Positions 42,729-51,809 of a stretch of 64,000 bases of DNA are shown in pieces. The position numbers were made by a program, and so were the translations under genes. Under the pieces are notes generated by a model. That model did no database searches. It was given only the letters and a program-made list of their open reading frames with translations, and had not been told where the DNA came from. Every line of letters begins with the position of its first letter. The first letter of the stretch is position 1. The stretch comes from Streptomyces sp. NBC_01707 (GTDB taxonomy: Bacteria > Actinomycetota > Actinomycetes > Streptomycetales > Streptomycetaceae): NCBI RefSeq assembly GCF_041438805.1, contig NZ_CP109190.1, positions 2,418,001 to 2,482,000 of the forward strand, given 5' to 3'.

Positions 42729-45700
42729 TCAGCTGCGCGTCAGACGCACCGTGACCAGCTCGAACGGGCGCAGCGACAGCTGTACGCCCCCGTCCACCCG
42801 CACCGGTACGTTCCCCTCGGCGAGCGGCCGCTCCAACAGGTCGGTCACCCTCGGATCGGCGAACTCGAAGTCGATGCCGAGCCGGACCCTGGCACGGCCG
42901 CCCGTCGACTCGTAGAGCCGTACGACGACATCGCCGCTCGCGTCGTCCGCCAGCTTGACCGCGCTGACCACGACCGCGTCGTCGTCCACGGTCACCAGCG
43001 GCGCCACCGCACGGTCGCCGGCGACCCGGCGCTCCGGCAGGTTGATCCGGAAGCCTTCACGGACCGCGTCGCCGATCGCGGCGCCCGGCGCGAGCGCGTG
43101 GCGGAAGCGGTGCACGCCCTGGTCGGTCTCCGGGTCGGGGAAGCGCGGGGCGCGCAGCAGCGAGACCCGCACGGTGGTGGTCGTCCCGGCGGTCGAGTCG
43201 CGTACGGTACGGGTCACGTCGTGGCCGTACGTAGAGTCGTTGACGAGCGCGACGCCCCAGCCCGGCTCCTCCAGATGGACGAAGCGGTGGTTGCAGGCCT
43301 CGAACTTGGCGGCCTCCCAGCTGGTGTTGGTGTGGGTGGCCCGGTAGAAGTGCCCGAACTGCGTCTCGGAGGCGTACCGCTCGGCGCGGATGTCCAGCGG
43401 GAACGCGGCCTTCAGGAACTTCTCCGTCTCGTGCCAGTCGACCTCGGTGTCGATGTCGAGCCGCTTGGCGCCCGGGGCGAGCGTCAGCACCTGGGTGACC
43501 CGGGAGTCGCCGAAGCTGCGGACGATACGGGCGCCGACCGCGCCCCCGTCCTCGACGGGGGTGAGCTCGTCGAGCTCCGTCAGATCCGTGACGGTGTTGC
43601 GGTAGAACGCGTCGACGTCCCAGGCGTCCCACATGTTCGGGAAGTCGGGGTGGATCTGCAGCAGGTTCGCGGCCTGCCCGGGCGCCACGGTCTCGCGCTC
43701 GGCACCGATGTCGTACGCCGACACCACCAGACCGCGGCCGTCGATCTCCACCTGGAGCAGGCCGTTGTCGAGTACGTAGCCGCCGCCCTCGCGCGGCGCG
43801 AGCCGGCCCGGGCTGACCACCGCGACGGCCCCGGCGCCACCGGCCGGAACCCCGCCGCGGGTGTGCGGCGCGGAGTTGAAGACGAGCAGCTCCCGCGACT
43901 CGGGGTCGCCCGCCAGGGCGCGCTGCGCGGCGGCGACGATGGCGTTCAGTTCATCGGCGACGGCCGCGTACGTCTTCTCGGCCTCGCGATGCACCCAGGC
44001 GATCGACGAACCGGGCAGGATGTCGTGGAACTGATGCAGCAGCACCGTCTTCCAGATCCGGTCCAGCTCCGCGTACGGGTAGGGGAACCCGGTGCGCACC
44101 GCGGCGGTGGTGGCCCACAGTTCGGCCTCGCGCAGGAGGTGCTCGCTGCGGCGGTTGCCCTGCTTGGTCTTCGCCTGGCTGGTGAGGGTGGCGCGGTGCA
44201 GCTCCAGGTAGAGCTCGCCGACCCACACGGGGGCGTTCGGGTACTCCGCCTCCGCCTTGGTGAAGAACTCGGCGGGCGTCTCCCAGGTCACGGTGGCCGA
44301 CCCTTCGAGGCTGCGCATCCTGGCGGCCTTCGCGACCATCTCACGTGTGGTGCCGCCGCCTCCGTCGCCCCAGCCGGTCGGTGCGAGGGAGTGCCGGGCG
44401 ACGCCCTTGTCCTTGAAGTTCTTCGCCGCGTGGGCGATCTCGCTGCCCTTCATCGAGCAGTTGTAGGTGTCGACGGGCGGGAAGTGGGTGAAGATCCGGG
44501 TGCCGTCGATGCCTTCCCACCGGAAGGTGTGGTGCGGGAACTTGTTGGTCTGGCTCCACGAGATCTTCTGGGTCAGCAGCCACTTGGAGCCCGCGGCCTT
44601 GATGATCTGCGGCAGACCGGCGGCGAAGCCGAAGGTGTCGGGCAGCCATGCCTCGTCGTTCTCGACACCGAACTCGTCGAGGAAGAACCTCTTCCCGTGC
44701 ACGAACTGACGGGCCATCGCCTCGGAGCCCGGCATGTTCGTGTCGGACTCGACCCACATGCCACCGGACGGCACGAACCGTCCTTCCGACACGGCCTTCT
44801 TGACCTTGGCGTAGACCTCGGGGCGGTGCTCCTTGATCCAGGCGAACTGCTGGGCCTGCGACATCGCGAAGACGAAGTCGGGCTCGTCCTCCAGCAGGGC
44901 CGTCATGTTGGACGTCGTACGGGCGACCTTGCGGACCGTCTCACGCAGCGGCCACAGCCAGGCCGAGTCGATGTGTGCGTGGCCGACGGCGCTGATCCGG
45001 TGGGCGGACGGCTCGGCGGGGGCCGCAAGGACGGTGGCGAGTTCGGCGCGGGCGGCGGCCGCGGTGCCGTTGACGTCCTGCAGGTCGATCCTGTCGAGAG
45101 CGCGGCCGACGGCACGCAGGACGTCCCAGCGGCGGGCGCCCTCGACCGGCAGTTCCGCCATGAGTTCGCCGAGCACCTCCAGGTCCTGGACGAGGTTCCA
45201 CACGTTCTCGTCGAAGACGGCGAGGTCCATCCGGGCGAGGGTGTACTGCGGTTCGCTGCCCGCGGTCTCCTTGTCACCGAGCTGCGTCGGCAGGAAGGGG
45301 TGGTAGTCGAGTACGACCGGGTTGGAGGCGGCCTCGATGTGCAGCAGCACGTCCTCACCGCCCGCGACGGGAGCGCCGATGCGCACCCACTGATTGCGCG
45401 GGTTGAGGCCCTTCACCGGAGTGCCGTCGGGCAGGTAGACCAGGCCCTCGCACTGGAAGCCGGGCATGTTCTCGTCGAAGCCCAGGTCGAGGAGCGCCTC
45501 GACGGTGCGGCCCGCCCATGCCTGTGGGACGGTTCCGGAGACCCGGAACCAACTGGTGCCCCAGGGTGCGCCCCAGCGGTCGCCGACCGCGATGGACGCG
45601 GCCGGGGCCGCGAGGCCCTCGGCGACGGGGACGGGCTCACCCGGCGCGGTCCAGACGGCGACGTCCAGCGGTACGGACTCGGGGTGGACGGCGGGCCGGA

Positions 45701-45758
45701 TGCGCTCGTCGAGAACGCGCTTGAGGCGGGCTTCGACCAGGGTGCGGTCGTCATGCAT
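42729..45758 (-). CDS. GH38 alpha-mannosidase, cytoplasmic
   Basis: 1009 aa, full length for bacterial class II alpha-mannosidases. Zinc ligands in AVGHAHIDSAWLWPLRET (His260, His262 region, Asp264), catalytic nucleophile Asp374 in WLPDTFGFAAGLPQI, and the C-terminal beta domains present. No signal peptide, so it removes alpha-mannose from imported oligosaccharides. ATG 45758 is preferred; the frame continues open upstream only as a shadow of the GH5-like gene. Last gene of the ABC-GH5-GH38 operon. Confidence 0.92.
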   Translation of the reverse strand: MHDDRTLVEARLKRVLDERIRPAVHPESVPLDVAVWTAPGEPVPVAEGLAAPAASIAVGDRWGAPWGTSWFRVSGTVPQAWAGRTVEALLDLGFDENMPGFQCEGLVYLPDGTPVKGLNPRNQWVRIGAPVAGGEDVLLHIEAASNPVVLDYHPFLPTQLGDKETAGSEPQYTLARMDLAVFDENVWNLVQDLEVLGELMAELPVEGARRWDVLRAVGRALDRIDLQDVNGTAAAARAELATVLAAPAEPSAHRISAVGHAHIDSAWLWPLRETVRKVARTTSNMTALLEDEPDFVFAMSQAQQFAWIKEHRPEVYAKVKKAVSEGRFVPSGGMWVESDTNMPGSEAMARQFVHGKRFFLDEFGVENDEAWLPDTFGFAAGLPQIIKAAGSKWLLTQKISWSQTNKFPHHTFRWEGIDGTRIFTHFPPVDTYNCSMKGSEIAHAAKNFKDKGVARHSLAPTGWGDGGGGTTREMVAKAARMRSLEGSATVTWETPAEFFTKAEAEYPNAPVWVGELYLELHRATLTSQAKTKQGNRRSEHLLREAELWATTAAVRTGFPYPYAELDRIWKTVLLHQFHDILPGSSIAWVHREAEKTYAAVADELNAIVAAAQRALAGDPESRELLVFNSAPHTRGGVPAGGAGAVAVVSPGRLAPREGGGYVLDNGLLQVEIDGRGLVVSAYDIGAERETVAPGQAANLLQIHPDFPNMWDAWDVDAFYRNTVTDLTELDELTPVEDGGAVGARIVRSFGDSRVTQVLTLAPGAKRLDIDTEVDWHETEKFLKAAFPLDIRAERYASETQFGHFYRATHTNTSWEAAKFEACNHRFVHLEEPGWGVALVNDSTYGHDVTRTVRDSTAGTTTTVRVSLLRAPRFPDPETDQGVHRFRHALAPGAAIGDAVREGFRINLPERRVAGDRAVAPLVTVDDDAVVVSAVKLADDASGDVVVRLYESTGGRARVRLGIDFEFADPRVTDLLERPLAEGNVPVRVDGGVQLSLRPFELVTVRLTRS

Positions 45759-45811
45759 GAGGGTGACTCCGTGGGGTTGGGGTGCGGGTCCGGTTGCGTT
45801 GCCGGTGTGCG

Positions 45812-47065
45812 TCAGCGGACCTGGTCCGGGGTGAGGACATCGGTGATCCCGCGGGCGGCCAGGTGTTCCTTGTTCCCGGCCTGGCTCGCGAGGACGGCGG
45901 CGGGCCGGGCACCGTCCGCGGTGAGCCGGGCGAACGCCTCGAAGAACGCGCCGCCGGGGGCACATGTGGAGCGCCGGGGCGCGGTCTCGTCGTCTCCGGT
46001 GTCGACGACGAGTGCGGTGGTGCGGGGCGCCGGGCGGTACTCCGTGCCCCGCCGGTCCGCGACGATCCCGGCGATGGCCTCGCCGGCCGGCTTGACCTGC
46101 CGGTCGTTGGTCAACAGGCCGAGGCTGTATTCGAGTTCGGGGAAGTCGGCCAGCGACCGGGACACGTCGTGGGAGCACCACCAGGTGACACCCCACACGT
46201 CCTCGCAGTCCAGTGCGTTCGCCACGGTCGCCTCGGTGAACGCGGCCGCGTGCTCGGCGGGAACGAGCGGAGCCGGGGCGCCGACCTCCTGCAGCCAGAC
46301 CGGCCGGTGCGGGTCGGTGGCCCACGCCTTGGACAGTTCGATCAGATACGCGGCGTGGTGCTCGGTGGCGGTTCCGGTGCGGCCGTGCCGTTGAGCGGTG
46401 CCGTTGAAGACCCAGGAGTGCACGGCGGTGACCGCGCCGATCCGGGCCGCGTGGGCGGGTGTGAACGCGTGGTCGTCCTGATACCAGGCGGCGTCGTACT
46501 CGGCGTGCAGATGGAGTCTGCCCGGCGCTCCCTCCTCGCAGGCGTCGAGCAGGGTGCGCAGCCAACGGTCCGCCTGTTCGGGGGTGATGGGGTCCGGGTC
46601 GGGGTGCGGGGGGCCGGAGAACTGATTGATCTCGTTGCCCAGGGTCATACCGAGGAAGTTCGGCCGGTCGGCGAGGGCTGCGGCGAGCGTACGCAGGTAT
46701 TCGGCCTGGCCCGCCACGACGTCCGGGTCGGTGAAGATGTTGCGCCGGTGCCAGGTCTGCGTCCACGCGGGCAGGAAGTCGAAGCTCGACAGGTGGCCCT
46801 GCAGTCCGTCGACATTGACGTCGAGGCCGCGCTCGGCCGCGGCGTCCGCGAGCTGGACGAGTTGCTCGACGGCGCGCGGCCGGATCAGGGTGCGGTTCGG
46901 CTGGAAGAGCGGCCAGAGCGGGAAGACCCGGATGTGGTCGAGGCCGAGACCCGCGATCGAGTCCAGGTCGGCGCGCACGGCGTCGAGGTCGAAGTCCAGC
47001 CAGTGGTGGAACCAGCCCTGGCTGGGTGTGTAGTTGACGCCGAAGCGCAGCGGGGAGGGAGGCAT
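45812..47065 (-). CDS. GH5-like glycosidase (clan GH-A TIM barrel)
   Basis: 417 aa. TIM barrel beginning RFGVNYTPSQGW, with the acid/base in GMTLGNEINQF (Asn144-Glu145) and the nucleophile in VWLQEVGAP (Glu260), the clan GH-A pair. No signal peptide, so cytoplasmic. With the neighbouring alpha-mannosidase, a beta-mannosidase or beta-mannanase-like action on N-glycan cores or mannans is a reasonable guess, but subfamily is unresolved. Sits between the permease and GH38 genes. Confidence 0.77.
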   Translation of the reverse strand: MPPSPLRFGVNYTPSQGWFHHWLDFDLDAVRADLDSIAGLGLDHIRVFPLWPLFQPNRTLIRPRAVEQLVQLADAAAERGLDVNVDGLQGHLSSFDFLPAWTQTWHRRNIFTDPDVVAGQAEYLRTLAAALADRPNFLGMTLGNEINQFSGPPHPDPDPITPEQADRWLRTLLDACEEGAPGRLHLHAEYDAAWYQDDHAFTPAHAARIGAVTAVHSWVFNGTAQRHGRTGTATEHHAAYLIELSKAWATDPHRPVWLQEVGAPAPLVPAEHAAAFTEATVANALDCEDVWGVTWWCSHDVSRSLADFPELEYSLGLLTNDRQVKPAGEAIAGIVADRRGTEYRPAPRTTALVVDTGDDETAPRRSTCAPGGAFFEAFARLTADGARPAAVLASQAGNKEHLAARGITDVLTPDQVR

Positions 47066-47118
47066 ACGGTACGGGTGTCCTGGTTCTGTGGTGCGAAAGG
47101 GCGGGGCAGGCGGGGCGG

Positions 47119-47979
47119 TCAGCCCTTGACGGCGCCTTCGCCGACGCCCCGGAAGAAGAAACGCTGCAGGCAGGCGAAGAGCACGATCAGCGGGAGTACG
47201 GCGATGATCGTGCCCGCGGCGACTAGTCGCTCGTCGTTCGCGAACGTGCCGTGCAGATAGTTCAGCCCGATGGTCAGGGTGAAGTTCGCCGGGTCGCTCA
47301 GCACGATCAGCGGCCACAGGAAGTCGTCCCAGGCCCCCATGAAGGCGAAGATCGCCACGACGGCAAGGGTCCCTCTGACCGAGGGCAGGGCGATCCAGAG
47401 GAACCGCTGCCAGACATTGGCGCCGTCGACGAACGCCGCCTCCTCCACCTCCTGCGGAAGGTTGAGGAATGCGTTGCGCATCAGCAGGACGTTCATCGCG
47501 GCGACGGATCCCGGCAGCAGCACACCGATCAGGGTGTTGTTCAGACCGAGCTCACGCATGGTGGTGAACTGGGCGATGATGATGCCCTCGACGGGTACGA
47601 GCATGGCGAGGATGAACGCCAGCGTCGCGGCCCTGCGCCCCCGGTACCGCATCCTGGCCAGCGCGTAGCCGGCCAGTGCTGAGCCGACGCAGTTGGTGAC
47701 CACATTGGCGGTCGCCACCTTGACGGAGTTCAGCGCGTAGTCCCAGACCGGGATGGTCTCGGCGACCCGCGTGTAGTTGTCCAGGGTGGGGTGGCCGGGG
47801 AAGAACTTCGGCGGGGAGCTGAAGATGTCCTCGCCGGGCCCCTTGAGGGAGGTCGAGAGCTGCCACAGGAACGGTCCTACGGTCAGTCCGAGTACGGCGA
47901 GCAGCAGGACGTAGCGCAGCACGAGTTGCCAGACCGGGATGCGTCGGCCGTCCGCGTCGGTGAGGGCCAGGATGCTCAT
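47119..47979 (-). CDS. Sugar ABC transporter permease (MalG-type)
   Basis: 286 aa with six helices, CUT1 family. N-terminal ILALTDADGRRIPVWQLVLRYVLLLAVL, and the EAA loop EEAAFVDGANVWQRFLWIALPSVRG, which contacts the ATPase. Start overlaps the MalF-type stop by 4 nt. No ATPase gene occurs in this operon. Confidence 0.92.
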   Translation of the reverse strand: MSILALTDADGRRIPVWQLVLRYVLLLAVLGLTVGPFLWQLSTSLKGPGEDIFSSPPKFFPGHPTLDNYTRVAETIPVWDYALNSVKVATANVVTNCVGSALAGYALARMRYRGRRAATLAFILAMLVPVEGIIIAQFTTMRELGLNNTLIGVLLPGSVAAMNVLLMRNAFLNLPQEVEEAAFVDGANVWQRFLWIALPSVRGTLAVVAIFAFMGAWDDFLWPLIVLSDPANFTLTIGLNYLHGTFANDERLVAAGTIIAVLPLIVLFACLQRFFFRGVGEGAVKG

Positions 47980-48944
47980 GTGTCCTCCTTGCGGTCGGCG
48001 CGGAGCACCAGGAGCATCAGGGCGACCGTCACGACGAAGATGACGACGGAGATCGCGGAGGCATAGCCGACCCGCCCGGTCAGTCCGGTGCCGACGCGCT
48101 GGACGAGCATCACCAGGGTGGTGTCCTCACCGGCCGGGCCGCCGGATGGACCTGCCATCAGGTAGACCTCGGAGAACGCCTTGAAAGCGGCGACCGAAGC
48201 CAGCGCCCCGACGAGGACCATGGTGGAGCGGACGGCGGGAACGGTCACGGTGAAGAACCTGCGGACGGCGCCGGCGCCGTCCACGGAGGCCGCCTCGTGG
48301 AGTTCCCTGGGGACGTTGGCCAGCGCGGCCAGATAGATGATCATGTAGTAGCCGAGGCCCTTCCAGACCGTGACCGTCATCGCGCTGAGCAGCAGCAGCC
48401 ACTGGTCGCTCAGGAAGCCGACCCTGCCGATCCCCACCGCCTCCAGTACCGCGTTGACGAGCCCCCGGTCGTCCAGCATCCACACCCAGATCAGCCCCAC
48501 CACGACGATGGAGGCGACGACGGGGGTGTAGAAGGCGGACCGGAAGAACGTGATGCCGGGGATGTTCCGCTGGACGAGCATCGCCAGCAGCAGCGGCAGG
48601 AGAACGAGGGCGGGGACGACTCCGACCACGTACAGCGTGCTGTTCCGCAGCCCGATCCAGAACATCTCGTCGTGGATCAGCTCCTGGAAGTTCGCCAGGC
48701 CGACGAACTTCCCCGGCATCAGCGTCCGGCGGTCCGTGAAGGCGTTGACCAGGGTGCTGAAGAACGGGAACAGGCTGAACATCCCGACGACGAGCAGGCC
48801 GGGGGCTGCGAACAGCCACGGGCTGAACGGGAGATGGCGGCGTATCCGGTGGCCGGGGAGCGGGGCGGACCGGCGGTCGCCGGGACGTGCGCCCCGGGCC
48901 GCCGGTACCGCTGTGCCGGAGCCCCGGATCGGCGCGGTTGCCAT
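47976..48944 (-). CDS. Sugar ABC transporter permease (MalF-type)
   Basis: 322 aa with six helices (first at FSPWLFAAPGLLVVGMFSLF) and EAA loop HEAASVDGAGAVRRFFTVTVPAVRS. The start is unsure: ATG 48944, or GTG 48956 or 48971, all close to the lipoprotein stop at 48979, with weak ribosome sites, suggesting coupling to the upstream gene. Confidence 0.9.
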   Translation of the reverse strand: MATAPIRGSGTAVPAARGARPGDRRSAPLPGHRIRRHLPFSPWLFAAPGLLVVGMFSLFPFFSTLVNAFTDRRTLMPGKFVGLANFQELIHDEMFWIGLRNSTLYVVGVVPALVLLPLLLAMLVQRNIPGITFFRSAFYTPVVASIVVVGLIWVWMLDDRGLVNAVLEAVGIGRVGFLSDQWLLLLSAMTVTVWKGLGYYMIIYLAALANVPRELHEAASVDGAGAVRRFFTVTVPAVRSTMVLVGALASVAAFKAFSEVYLMAGPSGGPAGEDTTLVMLVQRVGTGLTGRVGYASAISVVIFVVTVALMLLVLRADRKEDT

Positions 48945-48978
48945 GGCCGATTTCACGAGGGGGGTCTTCACCGGGGGC

Positions 48979-50265
48979 TCAGCTCTGCTGCAGCAGCCGG
49001 TCGCAGGCCTTGACAGCGTTGTCAAGAGCTTCCTTGGGGCTCTGCTTGCCCTGCAGCGCCTTGGCCACCTGGTTGCGCAGCTCGGTCTTCATCTGGTCAC
49101 TGAAGAGCACCGGCGTGTAATTTACCGCCGTCTTCAGGGACTTGGCGGCGGCGATCCGGACCCGGGTCACGTCGGTGCCGTCCTCCTCGGTGAAGTACGG
49201 GTCGTCGAGGGATCCGGCGGTACTCGGGAAGATGGCGACCTGCTTCGCGAAGTCCATCTGCCGCGTCGCGTCGGTCACGTAGTGGGCGAAGGCCACGGCT
49301 GCCGGCTTCTGCTTCGTCTGCGCGTTCACCATGACGCCCATGACGTACATGTTGGCCTTGCCGGTGCTGCTGATCTGGTCGGTGATCCCGATGTTCTTGT
49401 AGAGACTCGGGGCCTGCTTCTTGAAGTTCTCCAGATCCAGTGCGCTGCCCGGGTTCATCGCCACGGACCCGGTGAGGAACTTGTGGCCGGACGACTCGGG
49501 GGTCGCGGTCAGCGCCTGCGGGTCGAGCGCCTTGGCGTCGTACAGCTCCTTGTAGCGGGTGAGCATTTCGACACCCTTGGCGTCGTTGAAGGCGAAGCCC
49601 GTGCCTTCCTTGTTCATCAGCTGTCCGCCGTAGCGGCCGAAGTCCTCGATGGTGGGCACGTTGGCCAGCGTGGCGACCTTGCCCTTGCTCTTCGTGGCCA
49701 GCGACAGACCTTCGTCGAAGAGTTCGTCATAGGTGGTCGGCGGCTTCTCGGGGTCGAGTCCGGCGTCCTTGAAGAGGGACTTGTTGTAGAAGAGCGGTCC
49801 GGTGTTGAGGTACCAGGGGAAGGCGTAGGTCCCTTCCATGCCCGGTATTTGATGGCTCTGCCAGGCGCCGGGCAGGTACTCCTTGCGGTACTTCGCCGCC
49901 GCCTTGTCGAGGTCCAGTGCGAGCCCGGCCTTGGCCAGGGGCGCGACCAGGTCGGGCGAGACATTGACGACATCCGGCAACGTGCCGCCGGCCGCGTCGG
50001 CGCTGATCTTGTCCGCGTAGCCCTCGGCCGGCCGGTCGACCCACTTGACCTCGGTCCCGGGGTACTTCTTCTCGAAGTCCGCGATCACCCCGTTGAAGTA
50101 GTCCTTGAAGTTCGCCTGCAGGTTCCAGGTCTGGAAGGTGATCTTCCCTTCGACCTTGCCGGAGGCGTCGGACGAGCTGTCGCCGGATCCTCCTCCGCAC
50201 GCGCTCAGCGGCAGGACGGTGGCGAGTACGGCGGCAGCGGCTACTGCTCTGCGGGAGATACGCAC
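48979..50265 (-). CDS. Sugar ABC transporter substrate-binding lipoprotein
   Basis: 428 aa. Signal peptide with lipobox LSAC (lipidated Cys about 23), then SBP family-1 fold (KITFQTWNLQANFKDYFNGVIADFEKKYPGTEVKW, TLPDVVNVSPDLVAPLA). Captures the oligosaccharide, probably a mannoside. GTG 50265 follows AAGGAG. First gene of the operon; its promoter lies in the operator-rich gap before the LacI gene. Confidence 0.92.
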   Translation of the reverse strand: MRISRRAVAAAAVLATVLPLSACGGGSGDSSSDASGKVEGKITFQTWNLQANFKDYFNGVIADFEKKYPGTEVKWVDRPAEGYADKISADAAGGTLPDVVNVSPDLVAPLAKAGLALDLDKAAAKYRKEYLPGAWQSHQIPGMEGTYAFPWYLNTGPLFYNKSLFKDAGLDPEKPPTTYDELFDEGLSLATKSKGKVATLANVPTIEDFGRYGGQLMNKEGTGFAFNDAKGVEMLTRYKELYDAKALDPQALTATPESSGHKFLTGSVAMNPGSALDLENFKKQAPSLYKNIGITDQISSTGKANMYVMGVMVNAQTKQKPAAVAFAHYVTDATRQMDFAKQVAIFPSTAGSLDDPYFTEEDGTDVTRVRIAAAKSLKTAVNYTPVLFSDQMKTELRNQVAKALQGKQSPKEALDNAVKACDRLLQQS

Positions 50266-50593
50266 GGTGAACGGCTCCTTTGCTCGGACCAGGCGTGCGG
50301 ACGGCGGGCCGGGGTCGATGACGCTCCGGCTGCGTACGCCCAGCAGACCTTCCAATGCACGCGGCGCAAAGTCAATACATTCGCTTGAAGTTAGCCTCAA
50401 GTTTCCATATATCCGCAGGTCAGAGCGGTATACGAAGCTATTGGAGAAGTTCAACTAATGCGCTTTAGAGCTCGGCACTCAAGCGCATTAGTCCACCGAC
50501 CACTTCGGTCGACCAATGCGCCGGTAAGGCTTACGATGCAGCGGGGGCGAGCGAGCACTGCGCCGCCCAGGAACGCAGGAAGAGGGGCACCGG
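50266..50593. promoter_or_regulatory. Divergent promoter region with LacI-type operators
   Basis: 328 bases between the lipoprotein gene (minus) and LacI gene (plus), AT-richer than surroundings. Two inverted repeats stand out. The first is cttgaagttagcctcaag at 50384-50401 (CTTGA/TCAAG half sites). The second is an 11-bp perfect repeat, ctaatgcgctt at 50455-50465 with aagcgcattag at 50481-50491; a further caatgcgcc occurs at 50514. Half sites of this kind suit LacI-family dimers and could control both directions. Confidence 0.6.
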
Positions 50594-51685
50594 GTGACAC
50601 CGAAGGGGGCGCCGGCCGAGGAGACCCGGCCGGCCAGGCGCACACCCGCGCGGCGGCCGACCATGAAGGACATCGCCCAGCGCGCCGGAGTGTCGGAGAG
50701 CGCCGTCTCCTTCGCGCTCAACGACCGTCCCGGCGTCTCGGAGATCACCCGGGACCGGATCCGGCGCGTCGCCGAGCAGTTGGGCTGGCGGCCGAGCACC
50801 GCAGCCCGCGCACTGTCGGGCGAGGGGTCGGCCACCGTGGGGCTGGTGGTGGCGCGTCCGGCGGCGAGCCTGGGCGTGGACTCGTTCTTCCTCCAGCTGA
50901 TCTCCGGCATCCAGGAGGTGCTGGCCGAGCGTCAACTGGGGCTGCTCTTCCAGGTGGTGGAGGATGTGGAGGCCGAGTGCGCCGTATACCGGCGCTGGTG
51001 GGCGGAGCACCGCGTCGACGGGGTGCTCGTCGTCGATCCCCGTACGGACGACCCCCGCCCCGGCCTGCTCGACGAACTCGGGCTGCCGGGAGTCGTGATC
51101 GGCGCACTGCCCGGCAGCGACACGGGTCCCCACCCGGGGCTCTCGCAGGTACGCGCGGACGATGCGGGCGCCATGGCGGCGATCGTCGGCCGCCTGCACG
51201 AGCTGGGCCATCGGCGCATCGTGCACATCGCGGGGCTGCCTTCCCTCGCCCACACCGACCGGCGCATCCGCTCCCTGCGCATCGAGGCCGACCGGCGAGG
51301 GCTGGCCGAGGCCCACTCGGTGACCACGGACTACTCCGACACGGAGGGTGCGGCCGTCACCCGCAGAGTGCTGGAACAGTCCACGCCGCCGACCGCGATC
51401 ATCTACGACAACGATGTGATGGCCGCGGCCGGGGCCACGGTCGTCGCAGGACTCGGCCGCTCCGTTCCAGGTGATGTCTCGATCGTGTCGTGGGAGGACT
51501 CCGCGCTGTGCCGGCTGACGGTCCCCTGGCTGACCGCGCTGTCCCGGGACACGGTCGCGTTCGGCCGGATCGCCGCACGGGAGCTGACCGCACTGCTCGA
51601 CGGCGGCGCGGCCCGCACCGTGCAGGTACCGCTGCCCGGGCTGATCGAACGCGGGAGTACGGCACGGCCCCGCGTCGGCCCATGA
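50594..51685 (+). CDS. LacI family repressor of the mannoside operon
   Basis: 363 aa. N-terminal LacI helix-turn-helix (MKDIAQRAGVSESAVSFALNDRPGVSEITRDRI, about 24-56) with hinge helix RPSTAARALSG, then the periplasmic-binding-protein-like ligand domain (VGLVVARPA... IYDNDVMAAAGATVVAG). Divergent from the ABC-GH5-GH38 operon, so it probably represses it until a mannoside binds. GTG start at 50594 preceded by AGGAAGAGG at a distance of about 10. Confidence 0.9.
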   Translation: MTPKGAPAEETRPARRTPARRPTMKDIAQRAGVSESAVSFALNDRPGVSEITRDRIRRVAEQLGWRPSTAARALSGEGSATVGLVVARPAASLGVDSFFLQLISGIQEVLAERQLGLLFQVVEDVEAECAVYRRWWAEHRVDGVLVVDPRTDDPRPGLLDELGLPGVVIGALPGSDTGPHPGLSQVRADDAGAMAAIVGRLHELGHRRIVHIAGLPSLAHTDRRIRSLRIEADRRGLAEAHSVTTDYSDTEGAAVTRRVLEQSTPPTAIIYDNDVMAAAGATVVAGLGRSVPGDVSIVSWEDSALCRLTVPWLTALSRDTVAFGRIAARELTALLDGGAARTVQVPLPGLIERGSTARPRVGP

Positions 51686-51809
51686 GCCGGGCGGGCGTGG
51701 CCGACGACCGACGCCCCTCCCCCACGGGTGCCTCATAGCCCTGCGGCGCAATGCCCGAGCCCACCGACCGCCTGCGTACCATCGAGGTCGATGAGCGCTT
51801 CGTCACGAT

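Noticed and set aside
43098..46394. A 1098-codon open frame antisense to the GH38 and GH5-like genes
   Set aside because: Rich in Arg/Gly/Val/Leu with no family motif; typical antisense frame of GC-rich genes. The opposite strand has clear catalytic motifs.
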